22,000 nt of DNA from Albugo candida (GCA_905220665.1 CAJNAR010000117.1:1-22000); one strand, 5' to 3'; shown: positions 9,164 through 20,505, counted from the stretch's first letter. The notes: a model not told the origin generated them from the letters alone. Numbers and translations: made by a program.

Positions 9164-9778
9164 AGGACCGGAGTAACAACCTTTGTAGTTGTATCTGACT
9201 AATTGTACCAGTTACTTGCATTTCTCATTTTCGAGCTTTTTATCAAAATCGGACTTCGGGAATGCTCTAAATCGTAGATTAAGGACAAAAACATCCTTAT
9301 TTTTATAGTTTCCGACACATTGCGGTAGACGAACAGGAAATAGTTTCTATTTGTGTGTAAGATCGAAACAGCCTCGTAGCACTTTTTTTGTCACGGAATG
9401 TTGGCCCTAGCCCATGTCGATTCTAGCTTATCAAAAGAAAACATAACCCATACGAAAACATAATTGAATATGATGTCTGCTGTAGTTTACCAAAATCGCA
9501 CAACGTGACATCATGCTACGGCAAACAAATCCGAGCGCTTCTCAGTATTTTACATGGTAGAGTCACTTTGTAGATACAGTGCAAAATGAGAACTCTTTTT
9601 GATCATCCAAGTCCGGTTCGAAGGCAAGACAAATATTCCATCAAAGTGAAAACCTACAGAAAAACCAATATTTGATGCTTCGTGCTTTCTCCGACTATCG
9701 AATACGTATTAAATCATGTGATGGATGGTGCTTTGGTACCTCAGCCATAGCTCTCATTTGCTTTGTGCCTGCCTGCAC
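9164..9778 (+). repeat. Satellite unit 16 (615 bp), with a divergent-type patch
   Basis: Start motif ACCGGAG as unit 14. The right half resembles unit 10: CTTTGTAGATAC near 9566-9577 and CTTTCTCCGACTATCGAATA near 9685-9704, followed by the ordinary GATGGATGGTGCTTTGG end. Two bases are lost in AAAGTGAAAACC. CGCACAACG is private. Confidence 0.95.
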
Positions 9779-10394
9779 AGGACCGGGGTAACAACCTTTG
9801 TAGTTGTATGTTACTAATTGTACCAGTTACTTGCATTTCTCATTTTCGAGCTTTTTATCGAAATCGGACTTCGGGAATGCTCTAAAGCGTAGATTTAGGA
9901 CATAAACTTTCTTTTTTTTATAGTTCCGACACATTGCGGTAGACGAACAGGAAATAGTTTCTATTGGTGTGTAAGATCGAAACAGCCTCGTAGCACTTTT
10001 TCTGTCACGGAATGTTGGCGCTAGCCCATGTCGATTCTAACTCATGAAAAGAAAACATAACCCATACGAAAACATAATTGAATATGATGTCTGCTGTAGT
10101 TTACCAAAATCGCAAAACGTGACATCATGCTACGGCAAACAAATCCGAGCGCTTCTCAGTATTTTACATGGTTGAGTCACTTTGACGATACAGTGCAAAA
10201 TGAGAACTCTTTTTGATCATCAAAGTCCGGTTCGAAGGCAAGACAAATATTCCATCAAAGTGAGAAAGCCTACAGAAAAACCAATATTTGATGCTTCATG
10301 CTGTCTCCGAGCATCAAAAAAGTATTAAATCATGTGATGGATGGTGATTTGATACCTCAGGCATAGCTCCCATTTGCTTTGTGCCTGCCTGCAC
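9779..10394 (+). repeat. Satellite unit 17 (616 bp), with an internal conversion-like tract
   Basis: An ordinary TTACTTG unit interrupted near 9884-9925 by AAAGCGTAGATTTAGG, GACATAAAC and a T8 run, features of units 10 and 12. It then has GGCGCTAGC, AACTCATGAAAAG and GGTTGAGTC (in-frame stop). GCATCAAAAAAGTATT is shared only with unit 19. Confidence 0.95.
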
Positions 10395-11008
10395 AGGACC
10401 GGGGTAACAACCTTTGTAGTTGTATCTGACTAATTGTACCAGTTACTTGCATTTCTCATTTTCGAGCTTTTTATCAAAATCGGACTTCGGGAATGCTCTA
10501 AATCGTAGATTAAGGACAAAAACTTTCTTATTTTTATAGTTTCCGACACATTGCGGTAGACGAACAGGAAATAGTTTTATTGGTGTGTAAGATCGAAACA
10601 GCCTCGTAGCACTTTTTTGTCACGGAATGTTGACCCTAGCCCATGTCGATTCTAGCTTATCAAAAGAAAACATACCCATACGAAAACATAATTGAATATG
10701 ATGTCTGCTGTAGTTTACCAAAATCGCAAAACGTGACATCATGCTACGGCAAACAAATCCGAGCGCTTCTCAGTATTTTACATGGAAGAGTCACTTTGAC
10801 GAGACAGTGCAAAATGAGAACTCTTTTTGATCATCAAAGTCCGGTTCGAAGGCAAGACAAATATTCCATCAAAGTGAGAAAGCCTACAGAAAAACCAATA
10901 TTTGATGCTTCGTGCTGTCTCCGAGCATCAAATACCTATTAAATCATGTGATGGATGGTGCTTTGGTACCTCAGCCATAGCTCTCATTTGCTTTGTGCCT
11001 GCCTTCAC
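10395..11008 (+). repeat. Satellite unit 18 (614 bp)
   Basis: Carries ATCAAAATCGG, AGTTTTATTGG (as unit 26), GTTGACCC, ACATACCC with one A lost, and GGAAGAGTC. AATACCTATT is shared only with unit 20. The right end is CTTTGGTACC / CCATAGCTCTC / CCTTCAC. Confidence 0.95.
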
Positions 11009-11624
11009 AGGACCGGGGTAACAACCTTTGTAGTTGTATTTAACTAATTGTACCAGTTTGTTGCATTTCTCATCTTCGAGCTTTTCAGCGAAATCGGTTT
11101 TCGGGAATGCTCTAAATCGTTGATTAAGGACAAAAACTTTCTTTTTTTATAGTTCCCGACACATTGCGGTAGACGAACAGGAAATAGTTTCTATTGGTGT
11201 GTAAGATCGAAACAGCCTCGTAGCACTTTTTTTGTCACGGAATGTTGGCGCTAGCCCATGTCGATTCTAGCTTATCAAAAGAAAACATAACCCATACGAA
11301 AACATAATTGAATATGATGTCTGCTGTAGTTTACCAAAATCGCAAAGCGTGACATCATGCTACGGCAAACAAATCCGAGCGCTTCTCAGTATTTTACATG
11401 GTAGAGTCACTTTGACGATACAGTGCAAAATGAGAACTCTTTTTGATCATCAAAGTCCGGTTCGAAGGCAAGACAAATATTCCATCAAAGTGAGAAAGCC
11501 TACAGAAAAACCAATATTTGATGCTTCATGCTGTCTCCGAGCATCAAAAAAGTATTAAATCATGTGATGGATGGTGATTTGATACCTCAGGCATAGCTCC
11601 CATTTGCTTTGTGCCTGCCTGCAC
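11009..11624 (+). repeat. Satellite unit 19 (616 bp), TTGTTG left-half type
   Basis: Carries TATTTAACTAATTG, then the full TTGTTG / CATCTTC / TTTTCAGCG / GGTTTTCGGG haplotype, GGCGCTAGC and GCAAAGCGTGAC (as unit 21). GCATCAAAAAAGTATT matches unit 17 at a distance of 1230 bp. Confidence 0.95.
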
Positions 11625-12241
11625 AGGACCGGGGTAACAACCTTTGTAGTTGTATCTGACTAATTGTACCACTTACTTGCATTTCTCATTTTCGAGCTTT
11701 TTATCGAAATCGGACATCGGGAATGCTCTAAATCGTAGATTAAGGACAAAAACTTTCTTATTTTTATAGTTTCCGACACATTGCGGTACACGAACAGGAA
11801 ATAGTTTCTATTGGTGTGTAAGATCGAAACAGCCTCGTAGCACTTTTTTTGTCACGGAATGTTGGCGCTAGCCCATGTCGATTCTAGCTTATCAAAAGAA
11901 AACATATCCCATACGAAAACATAATTGAATATGATGTCTGCTGTAGTTTACCAAAATCGCAAAACGTGACATCATGCTACGGCAAACAAATCCGAGCGCT
12001 TCTCATTATTTTACATGGTAGAGTCACTTTGACGATACAGTGCAAAATGAGAACTCTTTTTGATCATCAAAGTCCGGTTCGAAGGCAAGACAAATATTCC
12101 ATCAAAGTGAGAAAGCCTACAGAAAAACCAATATTTGATGCTTCGTGCTGTCTCCGAGCATCAAATACCTATTAAATCATGTGATGGATGGTGCTTTGGT
12201 ACCTCAGCCATAGCTCTCATTTGCTTTGTGCCTGCCTGCAC
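11625..12241 (+). repeat. Satellite unit 20 (617 bp), TTACTTG type
   Basis: Private changes are ACCACTTAC, GGACATCGGG, GGTACACG, ACATATCCC and CTCATTATT. AATACCTATT matches unit 18 at a distance of 1233 bp, and the CTTTGGTACC / CCATAGCTCTC right end also matches. Confidence 0.95.
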
Positions 12242-12859
12242 AGGACCGGGGTAACAACCTTTGTAGTTGTATGTAACTAATTGTACCAGTTTGTTGCATT
12301 TCTCATCTTCGAGCTTTTCAGCGAAATCGGTTTTCGGGAATGCTCTAAATCGTTGATTAAGGACAAAAACTTTCTTATTTTTATAGTTTCCGACACATTG
12401 CGGTAGACGAACAGGAAATAGTTTCTATTGGTGTGTAAGATCGAAACAGCCTCGTAGCACTTTTTTTGTCACGGAATGTTGGCGCTAGCCCATGTCGATT
12501 CTAGCTTATCAAAAGAAAACATAACCCATAACGAAAACATAATTGAATATGATGTCTGCTGTAGTTTACCAAAATCGCAAAGCGTGACATCATGCTACGG
12601 CAAACAAATCCGAGCGCTTCTCAGTAATTTACATGGTAGAGTCACTTTGACGAGACAGTGCAAAATGAGAACTCTTTTTGATCATCAAAGTCCGGTTCGA
12701 AGACAAGACAAATATTCCATCAAAGTGAGAAAGCCTACAGAAAAACCAATATTTGATGCTTCGTGCTGTCTCCGAGCATCAAATACGTATTAAATCATGT
12801 GATGGATGGTGATTTGATACCTCAGGCATAGCTCCCATTTGCTTTGTGCCTGCCTGCAC
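12242..12859 (+). repeat. Satellite unit 21 (618 bp), TTGTTG left-half type
   Basis: Same left haplotype as unit 19 and the same GCAAAGCGTGAC. An extra A (CCCATAACG) joins two upstream frames and lengthens the open stretch to 12476-12793. AGTAATTTAC and CGAAGACAAG are private. Confidence 0.95.
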
Positions 12860-13474
12860 AGGACCGGGGTAACAACCTTTGTAGTTGTATCTGACTAATT
12901 GTACCAGTTACTTGCATTTCTCATTTTCGAGCTTTTTATCAAAATCGGACTTCGGGAATGCTCTAAATCGTAGATTAAGGCAAAAACTTCCTTATTTATA
13001 GTTTCCGACACATTGCGGTAGACGAACAGGAAATAGTTTCTATTGGTGTGTAAGATCGAAACAGCCTCGTAGCACTTTTTTTGTCACGGAATGTTGGCGC
13101 TAGCCCATGTCGATTCTAGCTTATCCAAAAGGAAAACATAACCCATACGAAAACATAATTGAATATGATGTCTGCTGTAGTTTACCAAAATCGCAAAACG
13201 TGACATCATGCTACGGCAAACAAATCCGAGCGCTTCTCAGTATTTTACATGGTAGAGTCACTTTGACGAGACAGTGCAAAATGAGAACTCTTTTTGATCA
13301 TCAAAGTCCGGTTCGAAGGCAAGACAAATACTCCATCAAAGTGAGAAAGCCTACAGAAAAACCAATATTTGATGCTTCATGCTGTCTCCGAGCATCAAAT
13401 ACGTATTAAATCATGTGATGGATGGTGATTTGATACCTCAGGCATAGCTCCCATTTGCTTGTGCCTGCCTGCAC
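12860..13474 (+). repeat. Satellite unit 22 (615 bp), TTACTTG type
   Basis: Carries ATCAAAATCGG, AAGGCAAAAAC, CTTCCTTATTTATAG, GGCGCTAGC, TTATCCAAAAGG and TACTCC. A T is lost in TTGCTTGTGCC. It shares TACTCC and TTCATGCTG with unit 23, suggesting recent copying between neighbours. Confidence 0.95.
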
Positions 13475-14088
13475 AGGACCGGGTAACAACCTTTGTAGTT
13501 GTATCTGACTAATTGTACCAGTTACTTGCATTTCTCATTTTCGAGCTTTTTATCGAAATCGGACTTCGGGAATGCTCTAAATCGTAGATTAAGGACAAAA
13601 ACTTTCTTATTTTTATAGTTTCCGACACATTGCGGTAGACGACAGGAAATAGTTTCTATTGGTGTGTAAGATCGAAACAGCCTCGTAGCACTTTTTTTGT
13701 CACGGAATGTTGACCTTAGCCCATGTCGATTCTAGCTTATCAAAAGAAAACATAACCCATACGAAAACATAATTGAATATGATGTCTGCTGTAGTTTACC
13801 AAAATCGCAAAACTTGACATCATGCTACGGCAAACAAATCCGAGCGCTTCTCAGTATTTTACATGTAGAGTCACTTTGACGAGACAGTGCAAAATGAGAA
13901 CTCTTTTTGATCATCAAAGTCCGGTTCGAAGGCAAGACAAATACTCCATCAAAGTGAGAAAGCCTACAGAAAAACCAATATTTGATGCTTCATGCTGTCT
14001 CCGAGCATCAAATACGTATTAAATCATGTGATGGATGGTGATTTGATACCTCAGGCATAGCTCTCATTTGCTTTGTGCCTGCCTGCAC
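13475..14088 (+). repeat. Satellite unit 23 (614 bp), TTACTTG type
   Basis: Start motif shortened to ACCGGGTAAC, as in units 24 and 29. It has GACGACAGG with one A lost, GTTGACCTTAGC (as unit 25), AACTTGACATC and ACATGTAGAG. It is the last unit with GACGAGACAG; every later unit has GATA at this site. Confidence 0.95.
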
Positions 14089-14702
14089 AGGACCGGGTAA
14101 CAACCTTTGTAGTTGTATCTGACTAATTGTACCAGTTACTTGCATTTCTCATTTTCGAGCTTTTTATCGAAATCGGACTTCGGGAATGCTCTAAATCGTT
14201 GATTAAGGACAAAAACTTTCTTATTTTTATAGTTTCCGACACATTGCGGTAGACGAACAGGAAATAGTTTCTATTGTGTGTAAGATCGAAACAGCCTCGT
14301 AGCACTTTTTTTGTCACGGAATGTTGACCCTAGCCCATGTCGATTCTAGCTTATCAAAAGAAAACATAACCCATACGAAAACATAATTGAATATGATGTC
14401 TGCTGTAGTTTACCAAAATCGCAAAACGTGACATCATGCTACGGCAAACAAATCCGAGCGCTTCTTAGTATTTTACATGGTAGAGTCACTTTGACGATAC
14501 AGTGCAAAATGAGAACTCTTTTTGATCATCAAAGTCCGGTTCGAAGGCAGACAAATATTCCATCAAAGTGAGAAAGCCTACAGAAAAACCAATATTTGAT
14601 GCTTCATGCTGTCTCCGAGCATCAAATACGTATTAAATCATGTGATGGATGGTGATTTGATACCTCAGGCATAGCTCCCATTTGCTTTGTGCCTGCCTGC
14701 AC
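14089..14702 (+). repeat. Satellite unit 24 (614 bp), TTACTTG type with GTTGATT
   Basis: ACCGGGTAAC start, ordinary left part but GTTGATT, CTATTGTGTG with two bases lost, CTTCTTAGTA, and GGCAGACAAAT with one A lost, which breaks the recurrent frame. First unit of the long GACGATACAG block. Confidence 0.95.
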
Positions 14703-15311
14703 AGGACCGGGGTAACAACCTTTGTAGTTGTATCTGACTAATTGTACCAGTTACTTGCATTTCTCATTTTCGAGCTTTTTATCGAAATCGGACTTCGGGA
14801 ATGCTCTAAATCGTAGATTAAGGACAAAAACTTTCTTATTTTTATAGTTTCCGACACATTGCGGTAGACGAACAGGAAATAGTTTCTATTGGTGTGTAAG
14901 ATCGAAACAGCCTCGTAGCACTTTTTTTGTCACGGAATGTTGACCTTAGCCCATGTCGATTCTACTCATGAAAAGAAAACATAACCCATACGAATACATA
15001 ATTGAATATGATGTCTGCTGTAGTTTACCAAAATCGCAAAACGTGACATCATGCTACGGCAAACAAATCCGAGCGCTTCTCAGTATTTTACATGGTAGAG
15101 TCACTTTGACGATACAGTGAGAACTCTTTTTGATCATCAAAGTCCGGTTCGAAGGCAAGACAAATATTCCATCAAAGTGAGAAAGCCTACAGAAAAACCA
15201 ATATTTGATGCTTCGTGCTGTCTCCGAGCATCAAATACGTATTAAATCATGTGATGGATGGTGATTTGATACCTCAGGCATAGCTCCCATTTGCTTTGTG
15301 CCTGCCTGCAC
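14703..15311 (+). repeat. Satellite unit 25 (609 bp)
   Basis: Carries GTTGACCTTAGC and CTACTCATGAAAAG (one base short). A seven-base loss turns the usual CAGTGCAAAATGAGAAC into CAGTGAGAAC at 15115-15124; the break lies between two TG dinucleotides. This explains most of its shorter length. Confidence 0.95.
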
Positions 15312-15927
15312 AGGACCGGGCTAACAACCTTTGTAGTTGTATCTGACTAATTGTACCAGTTACTTGCATTTCTCATTTTCGAGCTTTTTATCAAAATCGG
15401 ACTTCGGGAATGCTCTAAATCGTAGATTAAGGACAAAAACTTCTTATTTTTATAGTTTCCGACACATTGCGGTAGACGAACAGGAAATAGTTTTATTGGT
15501 GTGTAAGATCGAAACAGCCTCGTAGCACTTTTTTTGTCACGGAATGTTGGCGCTAGCCCATGTCGATTCTAGCTTATCAAAAGAAAACATAACCCATACG
15601 AAAATATAATTGAATATGATGTCTGCTGTAGTTTACCAAAATCGCAAAACGTGACATCATGCTACGGCAAACAAATCCGAGCGCTTCTCAGTATTTTACA
15701 TGGTAGAGTCACTTTGACGATACAGTGCAAAATGAGAACTCTTTTTTGATCATCAAAGTCCGGTTCGAAGGCTAGACAAATATTCCATCAAAGTGAGAAA
15801 GCCTACAGAAAAACCAATATTTGATGCTTCATGCTGTCTCCGAGCATCAAATACGTATTAAATCATGTGATGGATGGTGATTTGATACCTCAGGCATAGC
15901 TCCCATTTGCTTTGTGCCTGCCTGCAC
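15312..15927 (+). repeat. Satellite unit 26 (616 bp)
   Basis: Start variant ACCGGGCTAAC. It has ATCAAAATCGG, ACTTCTTATT, AGTTTTATTGG, GGCGCTAGC, GAAAATATAATTG and GGCTAGAC. An extra T in CTCTTTTTTGATC shifts the recurrent frame. The start change removes a stop, so a chance 62-codon frame opens at 15337-15525. Confidence 0.95.
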
Positions 15928-16543
15928 AGGACCGGGGTAACAACCTTTGTAGTTGTATCTGACTAATTGTACCAGTTACTTGCATTTCTCATTTTCGAGC
16001 TTTTTATCAAAATCGGACTTCGGGAATGCTCTAAATCGTAGATTAAGGACAAAAACTTTCTTATTTTTATAGTTTCCGACACATTGCGGTAGACGAACAG
16101 GAAATAGTTTCTATTGGTGTGTAAGATCGAAACAGCCTCGTAGCACTTTTTTTGTCACGGAATGTTGACCCTAGCCCATGTCGATTCTAGCATATCAAAA
16201 GAAAACATAACCCATACGAAAACATAATTGAATATGATGTCTGCTGTAGTTTACCAAAATCGCAAAACGTGACATCATGCTACGGCAAACAAATCCGAGC
16301 GCTTCTCAGTATTTTACATGTAGAGTCACTTTGACGATACAGTGCAAAATGAGAACTCTTTTTGATCATCAAAGTCCGGTTCGAAGGCAAGACAAATATT
16401 CCATCAAAGTGAGAAAGCCTACAGAAAAACCAATATTTGATGCTTCGTGCTGTCTCCGAGCATCAAATACGTATTAAATCATGTGATGGATGGTGATTTG
16501 ATACCTCAGGCATAGCTCCCATTTGCTTTGTGCCTGCCTGCAC
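15928..16543 (+). repeat. Satellite unit 27 (616 bp)
   Basis: Close to the right-hand consensus: ATCAAAATCGG, CTTTCTTATT, GTTGACCC, GACGATACAG, TTCGTGCTG, GGCATAGCTCCC. Private AGCATATC, and ACATGTAGAG as in unit 23. Confidence 0.95.
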
Positions 16544-17157
16544 AGGACCGGGGTAACAACCTTTGTAGTTGTATCTGACTAATTGTACCAGTTACTTGCA
16601 TTTCTCATTTTCGAGCTTTTTATCGAAATCGGACTTCGGGAATGCTCTAAATCGTAGATTAAGGACAAAAACTTTCTTATTTTTATAGTTTCCGACACAT
16701 TGCGGTAGACGAACAGGAAATAGTTTCATTGGTGTGTAAGATCGAACAGCCTCGTAGCACTTTTTTGTCACGGAATGTTGGCGCTAGCCCATGTCGATTC
16801 TAGCTTATCAAAAAAAAACATAACCCATACGAAAACATAATTGAATATGATGTCTGCTGTAGTTTACCGAAATCGCAAAACGTGACATCATGCTACGGCA
16901 AACAAATCCGAGCGCTTCTCAGTATTTTACATGGTTGAGTCACTTTGACGATACAGTGCAAAATGAGAACTCTTTTTGATCATCAAAGTCCGGTTCGAAG
17001 GCAAGACAAATATTCCATCAAAGTGAGAAAGCCTACAGAAAAACCAATATTTGATGCTTCGTGCTGTCTCCGAGCATCAAATACGTATTAAATCATGTGA
17101 TGGATGGTGATTTGATACCTCAGGCATAGCTCCCATTTGCTTTGTGCCTGCCTGCAC
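16544..17157 (+). repeat. Satellite unit 28 (614 bp)
   Basis: Carries ATCGAAATCGG, AGTTTCATTGG, ATCGAACAGC, GGCGCTAGC, TTATCAAAAAAAAAC, TACCGAAATCG and GGTTGAGTC, which stops the recurrent frame. Confidence 0.95.
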
Positions 17158-17770
17158 AGGACCGGGTAACAACCTTTGTAGTTGTATCTGACTAATTGTA
17201 CCAGTTACTTGCATTTCTCATTTTCGAGCTTTTTATCAAAATCGGACTTCGGGAATGCTCTAAATCGTAGATTAAGGACAAAAACTCTTATTTTATAGTT
17301 TCCGACACATTGCGGTAGACGAACAGGAAATAGTTTCTATTGGTGTGTAAGATCGAAACAGCCTCGTAGCACTTTTTTTGTCACGGAATGTTGACCCTAG
17401 CCATGTCGATTCTAGCTTATCAAAAGAAAACATAACCCATACGAAAACATAATTGAATATGATGTCTGCTGTAGTTTACCAAAATCGCAAAACGTGACAT
17501 CATGCTACGGCAAACAAATCCGAGCGCTTCTCAGTATTTTTACATGGTAGAGTCACTTTGACGATACAGTGCAAAATGAGAACTCTTTTTGATCATCAAA
17601 GTCCGGTTCGAAGGCAAGACAAATATTCCATCAAAGTGAGAAAGCCTACAGAAAAACCAATATTTGATGCTTCGTGCTGTCTCCGAGCATCAAATACGTA
17701 TCAAATCATGTGATGGATGGTGATTTGATACCTCAGGCATAGCTCCCATTTGCTTTGTGCCTGCCTGCAC
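17158..17770 (+). repeat. Satellite unit 29 (613 bp)
   Basis: ACCGGGTAAC start, AAAACTCTTATTTTATAG with several bases lost, TAGCCATGTCG, an extra T in GTATTTTTACATGG, and GTATCAAAT. The indels break the recurrent frame. Confidence 0.95.
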
Positions 17771-18388
17771 AGGACCGGGGTAACAACCTTTGTAGTTGTA
17801 TCTGACTAATTGTACCAGTTTGTACTTGCATTTCTCATTTTCGAGCTTTTTATCAAAATCGGCTTCGGGAATGCTCTAAATCGTTAGATTAAGGACAAAA
17901 ACTTTCTTATTTTTATAGTTTCCGACACATTGCGGTAGACGAACAGGAAATAGTTTCTATTGGTGTGTAAGATCGAAACAGCCTCGTAGCACTTTTTTTG
18001 TCACGGAATGTTGACCCTAGCCCATGTCGATTCTAGCTTATCAAAAGAAAACATAACCCATACGAACATAATTGAATATGATGTCTGCTGTAGTTTACCA
18101 AAATCGCAAAACGTGACATCATGCTACGGCAAACAAATCCGAGCGCTTCTCAGTATTTTACATGGTAGAGTCACTTTGACGATACAGTGCAAAATGAGAA
18201 CTCTTTTTGATCATCAAAGTCCGGTTCGAAAGCAAGACAAATATTCCATCAAAGTGAGAAAGCCTACAGAAAAACCAATATTTGATGCTTCGTGCTGTCT
18301 CCGAGCATCAAATACGTATTAAATCATGTGATGGATGGTGATTTGATACATCAGGCATAGCTCTCATTTGCTTTGTCCCTGCCTGCAC
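17771..18388 (+). repeat. Satellite unit 30 (618 bp), contains merged variants
   Basis: At 17816-17829 it reads CAGTTTGTACTTGC, which contains both the TGT of one left haplotype and the ACT of the other. Near 17881 TCGTTAGATT likewise combines GTTGATT and GTAGATT. It also has ATCGGCTTCGG, ACGAACATAATTG (shared with unit 31), CGAAAGCAAG, GATACATCAG and TGTCCCTG. Confidence 0.95.
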
Positions 18389-19002
18389 AGGACCGGGGTA
18401 ACAACCTTTGTAGTTGTATGTGACTAATTGTACCAGTTTGTTGCATTTCTCATCTTCGAGCTTTTCAGCGAAATCGGTTTTCGGGAATGCTCTAAATCGT
18501 TGATTAAGGACAAAACCTTTTTTATTTTTATAGTTTCCGACACATTGCGGTAGACGAACAGGAAATAGTTTCTATTGGTGTGTAAGATCGAAACAGCCTC
18601 GTAGCACTTTTTCTGTCACGGAATGTTGGCGCTAGCCCATGTCGATTCTAGCTTATCAAAAGAAAACATAACCCATACGAACATAATTGAATATGATGTC
18701 TGCTGTAGTTTACCAAAATCGCAAAACGTGACATCATGCTACGGCAAACAAATCCGAGCGCTTCTCAGTATTTTACATGGTAGAGTCACTTTGACGATAC
18801 AGTGCAAAATGAGAACTCTTTTTGATCATCAAAGTCCGGTTCGAAGGCAAGACAAATATTCCATCAAAGTGAGAAAGCCTACAGAAAACCAATATTTGAT
18901 GCTTCATGCTGTCTCCGAGCATCAAATACGTATTAAATCATGTGATGGATGGTGATTTGATACCTCAGGCATAGCTCCCATTTGCTTTGTGCCTGCCTGC
19001 AC
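18389..19002 (+). repeat. Satellite unit 31 (614 bp), TTGTTG left-half type
   Basis: The only copy of the full TTGTTG / CATCTTC / TTTTCAGCG / GGTTTTCGGG haplotype after unit 21. It has AAAACCTTTTTTATT and GGCGCTAGC. ACGAACATAATTG is shared with unit 30, and the two-base loss joins frames into a 110-codon stretch (18623-18955). One A is missing in AGAAAACCAA. Confidence 0.95.
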
Positions 19003-19618
19003 AGGACCGGGGTAACAACCTTTGTAGTTGTATCTGACTAATTCTACCAGTTACTTGCATTTCTCATTTTCGAGCTTTTTATCGAAATCGGACTTCGGGA
19101 ATGCTCTAAATCGTAGATTAAGGACAAAAATTTTCTTATTTTTATAGTTTCCGACACATTGCGGTAGACGAACAGGAAATAGTTTCTATTGGTGTGTAAG
19201 ATCGAAACAGCCTCGTAGCACTTTTTTTGTCACGGAATGTTGCCGCTAGCCCATGTCGATTCTAGCTTATCAAAAGAAAACATAACCATACGAAAACATA
19301 ATTGAATATGATGTCTGCTGTAGTTTACCAAAATCGCAAAACGTGACATCATGCTACGGCAAACAAATCCGAGCGCTTCTCAGTATTTTACATGGTTGAG
19401 TCACTTTGACGATACAGTGCAAAATGAGAACTCTTTTTGATCATCAAAGTCCGGTTCGAAGGCAAGACAAATATTCCATCAAAGTGAGAAAGCCTACAGA
19501 AAAACCAATATTTGATGCTTCGTGCTGTCTCCGAGCATCAAATACGTATTAAATCATGTGATGGATGGTGATTTGATACCTCAGGCATAGCTCCCATTTG
19601 CTTTGTGCCTGCCTGCAC
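19003..19618 (+). repeat. Satellite unit 32 (616 bp), TTACTTG type
   Basis: Carries TAATTCTACC, AAAAATTTTCTT, GTTGCCGC and GGTTGAGTC (both as unit 2), and ATAACCATACG with one C lost. The TGA in GGTTGAGTC stops the recurrent frame. Confidence 0.95.
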
Positions 19619-20228
19619 AGGACCGGGGTAACAACCTTTGTAGTTGTATCTGACTAATTGTACCAGTTTGTTGCATTTCTCATTTTCGAGCTTTTTATCA
19701 AAATCGGACTTCGGGAATGCTCTAAATCGTTGATTAAGGACAAAAACTTTCTTTTTTATAGTTTCCGACACATTGCGGTAGACGAACAGGAAATAGTTTC
19801 TATTGGTGTGTAAGATCGAAACAGCCTCGTAGCACTTTTTTGTCACGGAATGTTGGCGCTAGCCCATGTCGATTCTAACTCATGAAAAGAAAACATAACC
19901 CATACGAAAACATAATTGAATATGATGTCTGCTGTAGTTTACCAAAATCGCAAAACGTGACATCATGCTACGGCAAACAAATCCGAGCGCTTCTCAGTAT
20001 TTTACATGGAAGAGTCACTTTGACGATAGTGCAAAATGAGAACTCTTTTTGATCATCAAAGTCCGGTTCGAAGGCAAGACAAATATTCCATCAAAGTGAG
20101 AAAGCCTACAGAAAACAATATTTGATGCTTCGTGCTGTCTCCGAGCATCAAATACGTATTAAATCATGTGATGGATGGTGATTTGATACCTCAGGCATAG
20201 CTCCCATTTGCTTTGTGCCTGCCAGCAC
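19619..20228 (+). repeat. Satellite unit 33 (610 bp), hybrid left half
   Basis: Left part is TTTGTTGCAT followed by CATTTTCGAGC, ATCAAAATCGG and GTTGATT, a combination repeated in units 36 and 37. It has GGCGCTAGC, AACTCATGAAAAG, GGAAGAGTC, GACGATAGTG with two bases lost, AGAAAACAATA and GCCAGCAC. Confidence 0.95.
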
Positions 20229-20501
20229 AGGACCGGGGTAACAACCTTTGTAGTTGTATCTGACTAATTGTACCAGTTACTTGCATTTCTCATTTTCGAG
20301 CTTTTTATCGAAATTGGACTTCGGGAATGCTCTAAATCGTAGATTAAGGACAAAAACATCCTTATTTTTATAGTTTCCGACACATTGCGGAAGACGAACA
20401 GGAAATAGTTTCTATTGGTGTGTAAGATCGAAACAGCCTCGTAGCACTTTTTTTGTCACGGAATGTTGACCCTAGCCAGTCGATCTAGCTTATCAAAAGA
20501 A
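20229..20501 (+). repeat. Satellite unit 34, truncated (273 bp, left part only)
   Basis: Starts normally and runs to the AGAAAACA segment just before the usual ATAACCCATACG, then stops at the junction with unit 35. Private changes are GAAATTGG, GCGGAAGACG, TAGCCAGTCG and CGATCTAGC. The missing right part is about 340 bp. Confidence 0.93.
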
Positions 20502-20505
20502 AACA
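20502..20505 (+). other. Out-of-register junction with AACA microhomology
   Basis: AGAAAACA of one unit (normally followed by TAACCC) runs into AACAACCTTTG of another (normally preceded by GGGGT). The four bases AACA fit both sides. The result is an 877-bp interval between start motifs at 20229 and 21106, with one start motif lost. It fits an unequal or microhomology-mediated deletion. Confidence 0.85.

Noticed and set aside
15337..15525. 62-codon plus-strand frame unlike the others
   Set aside because: Chance frame in unit 26, opened by single-base losses in that copy and absent from other units.
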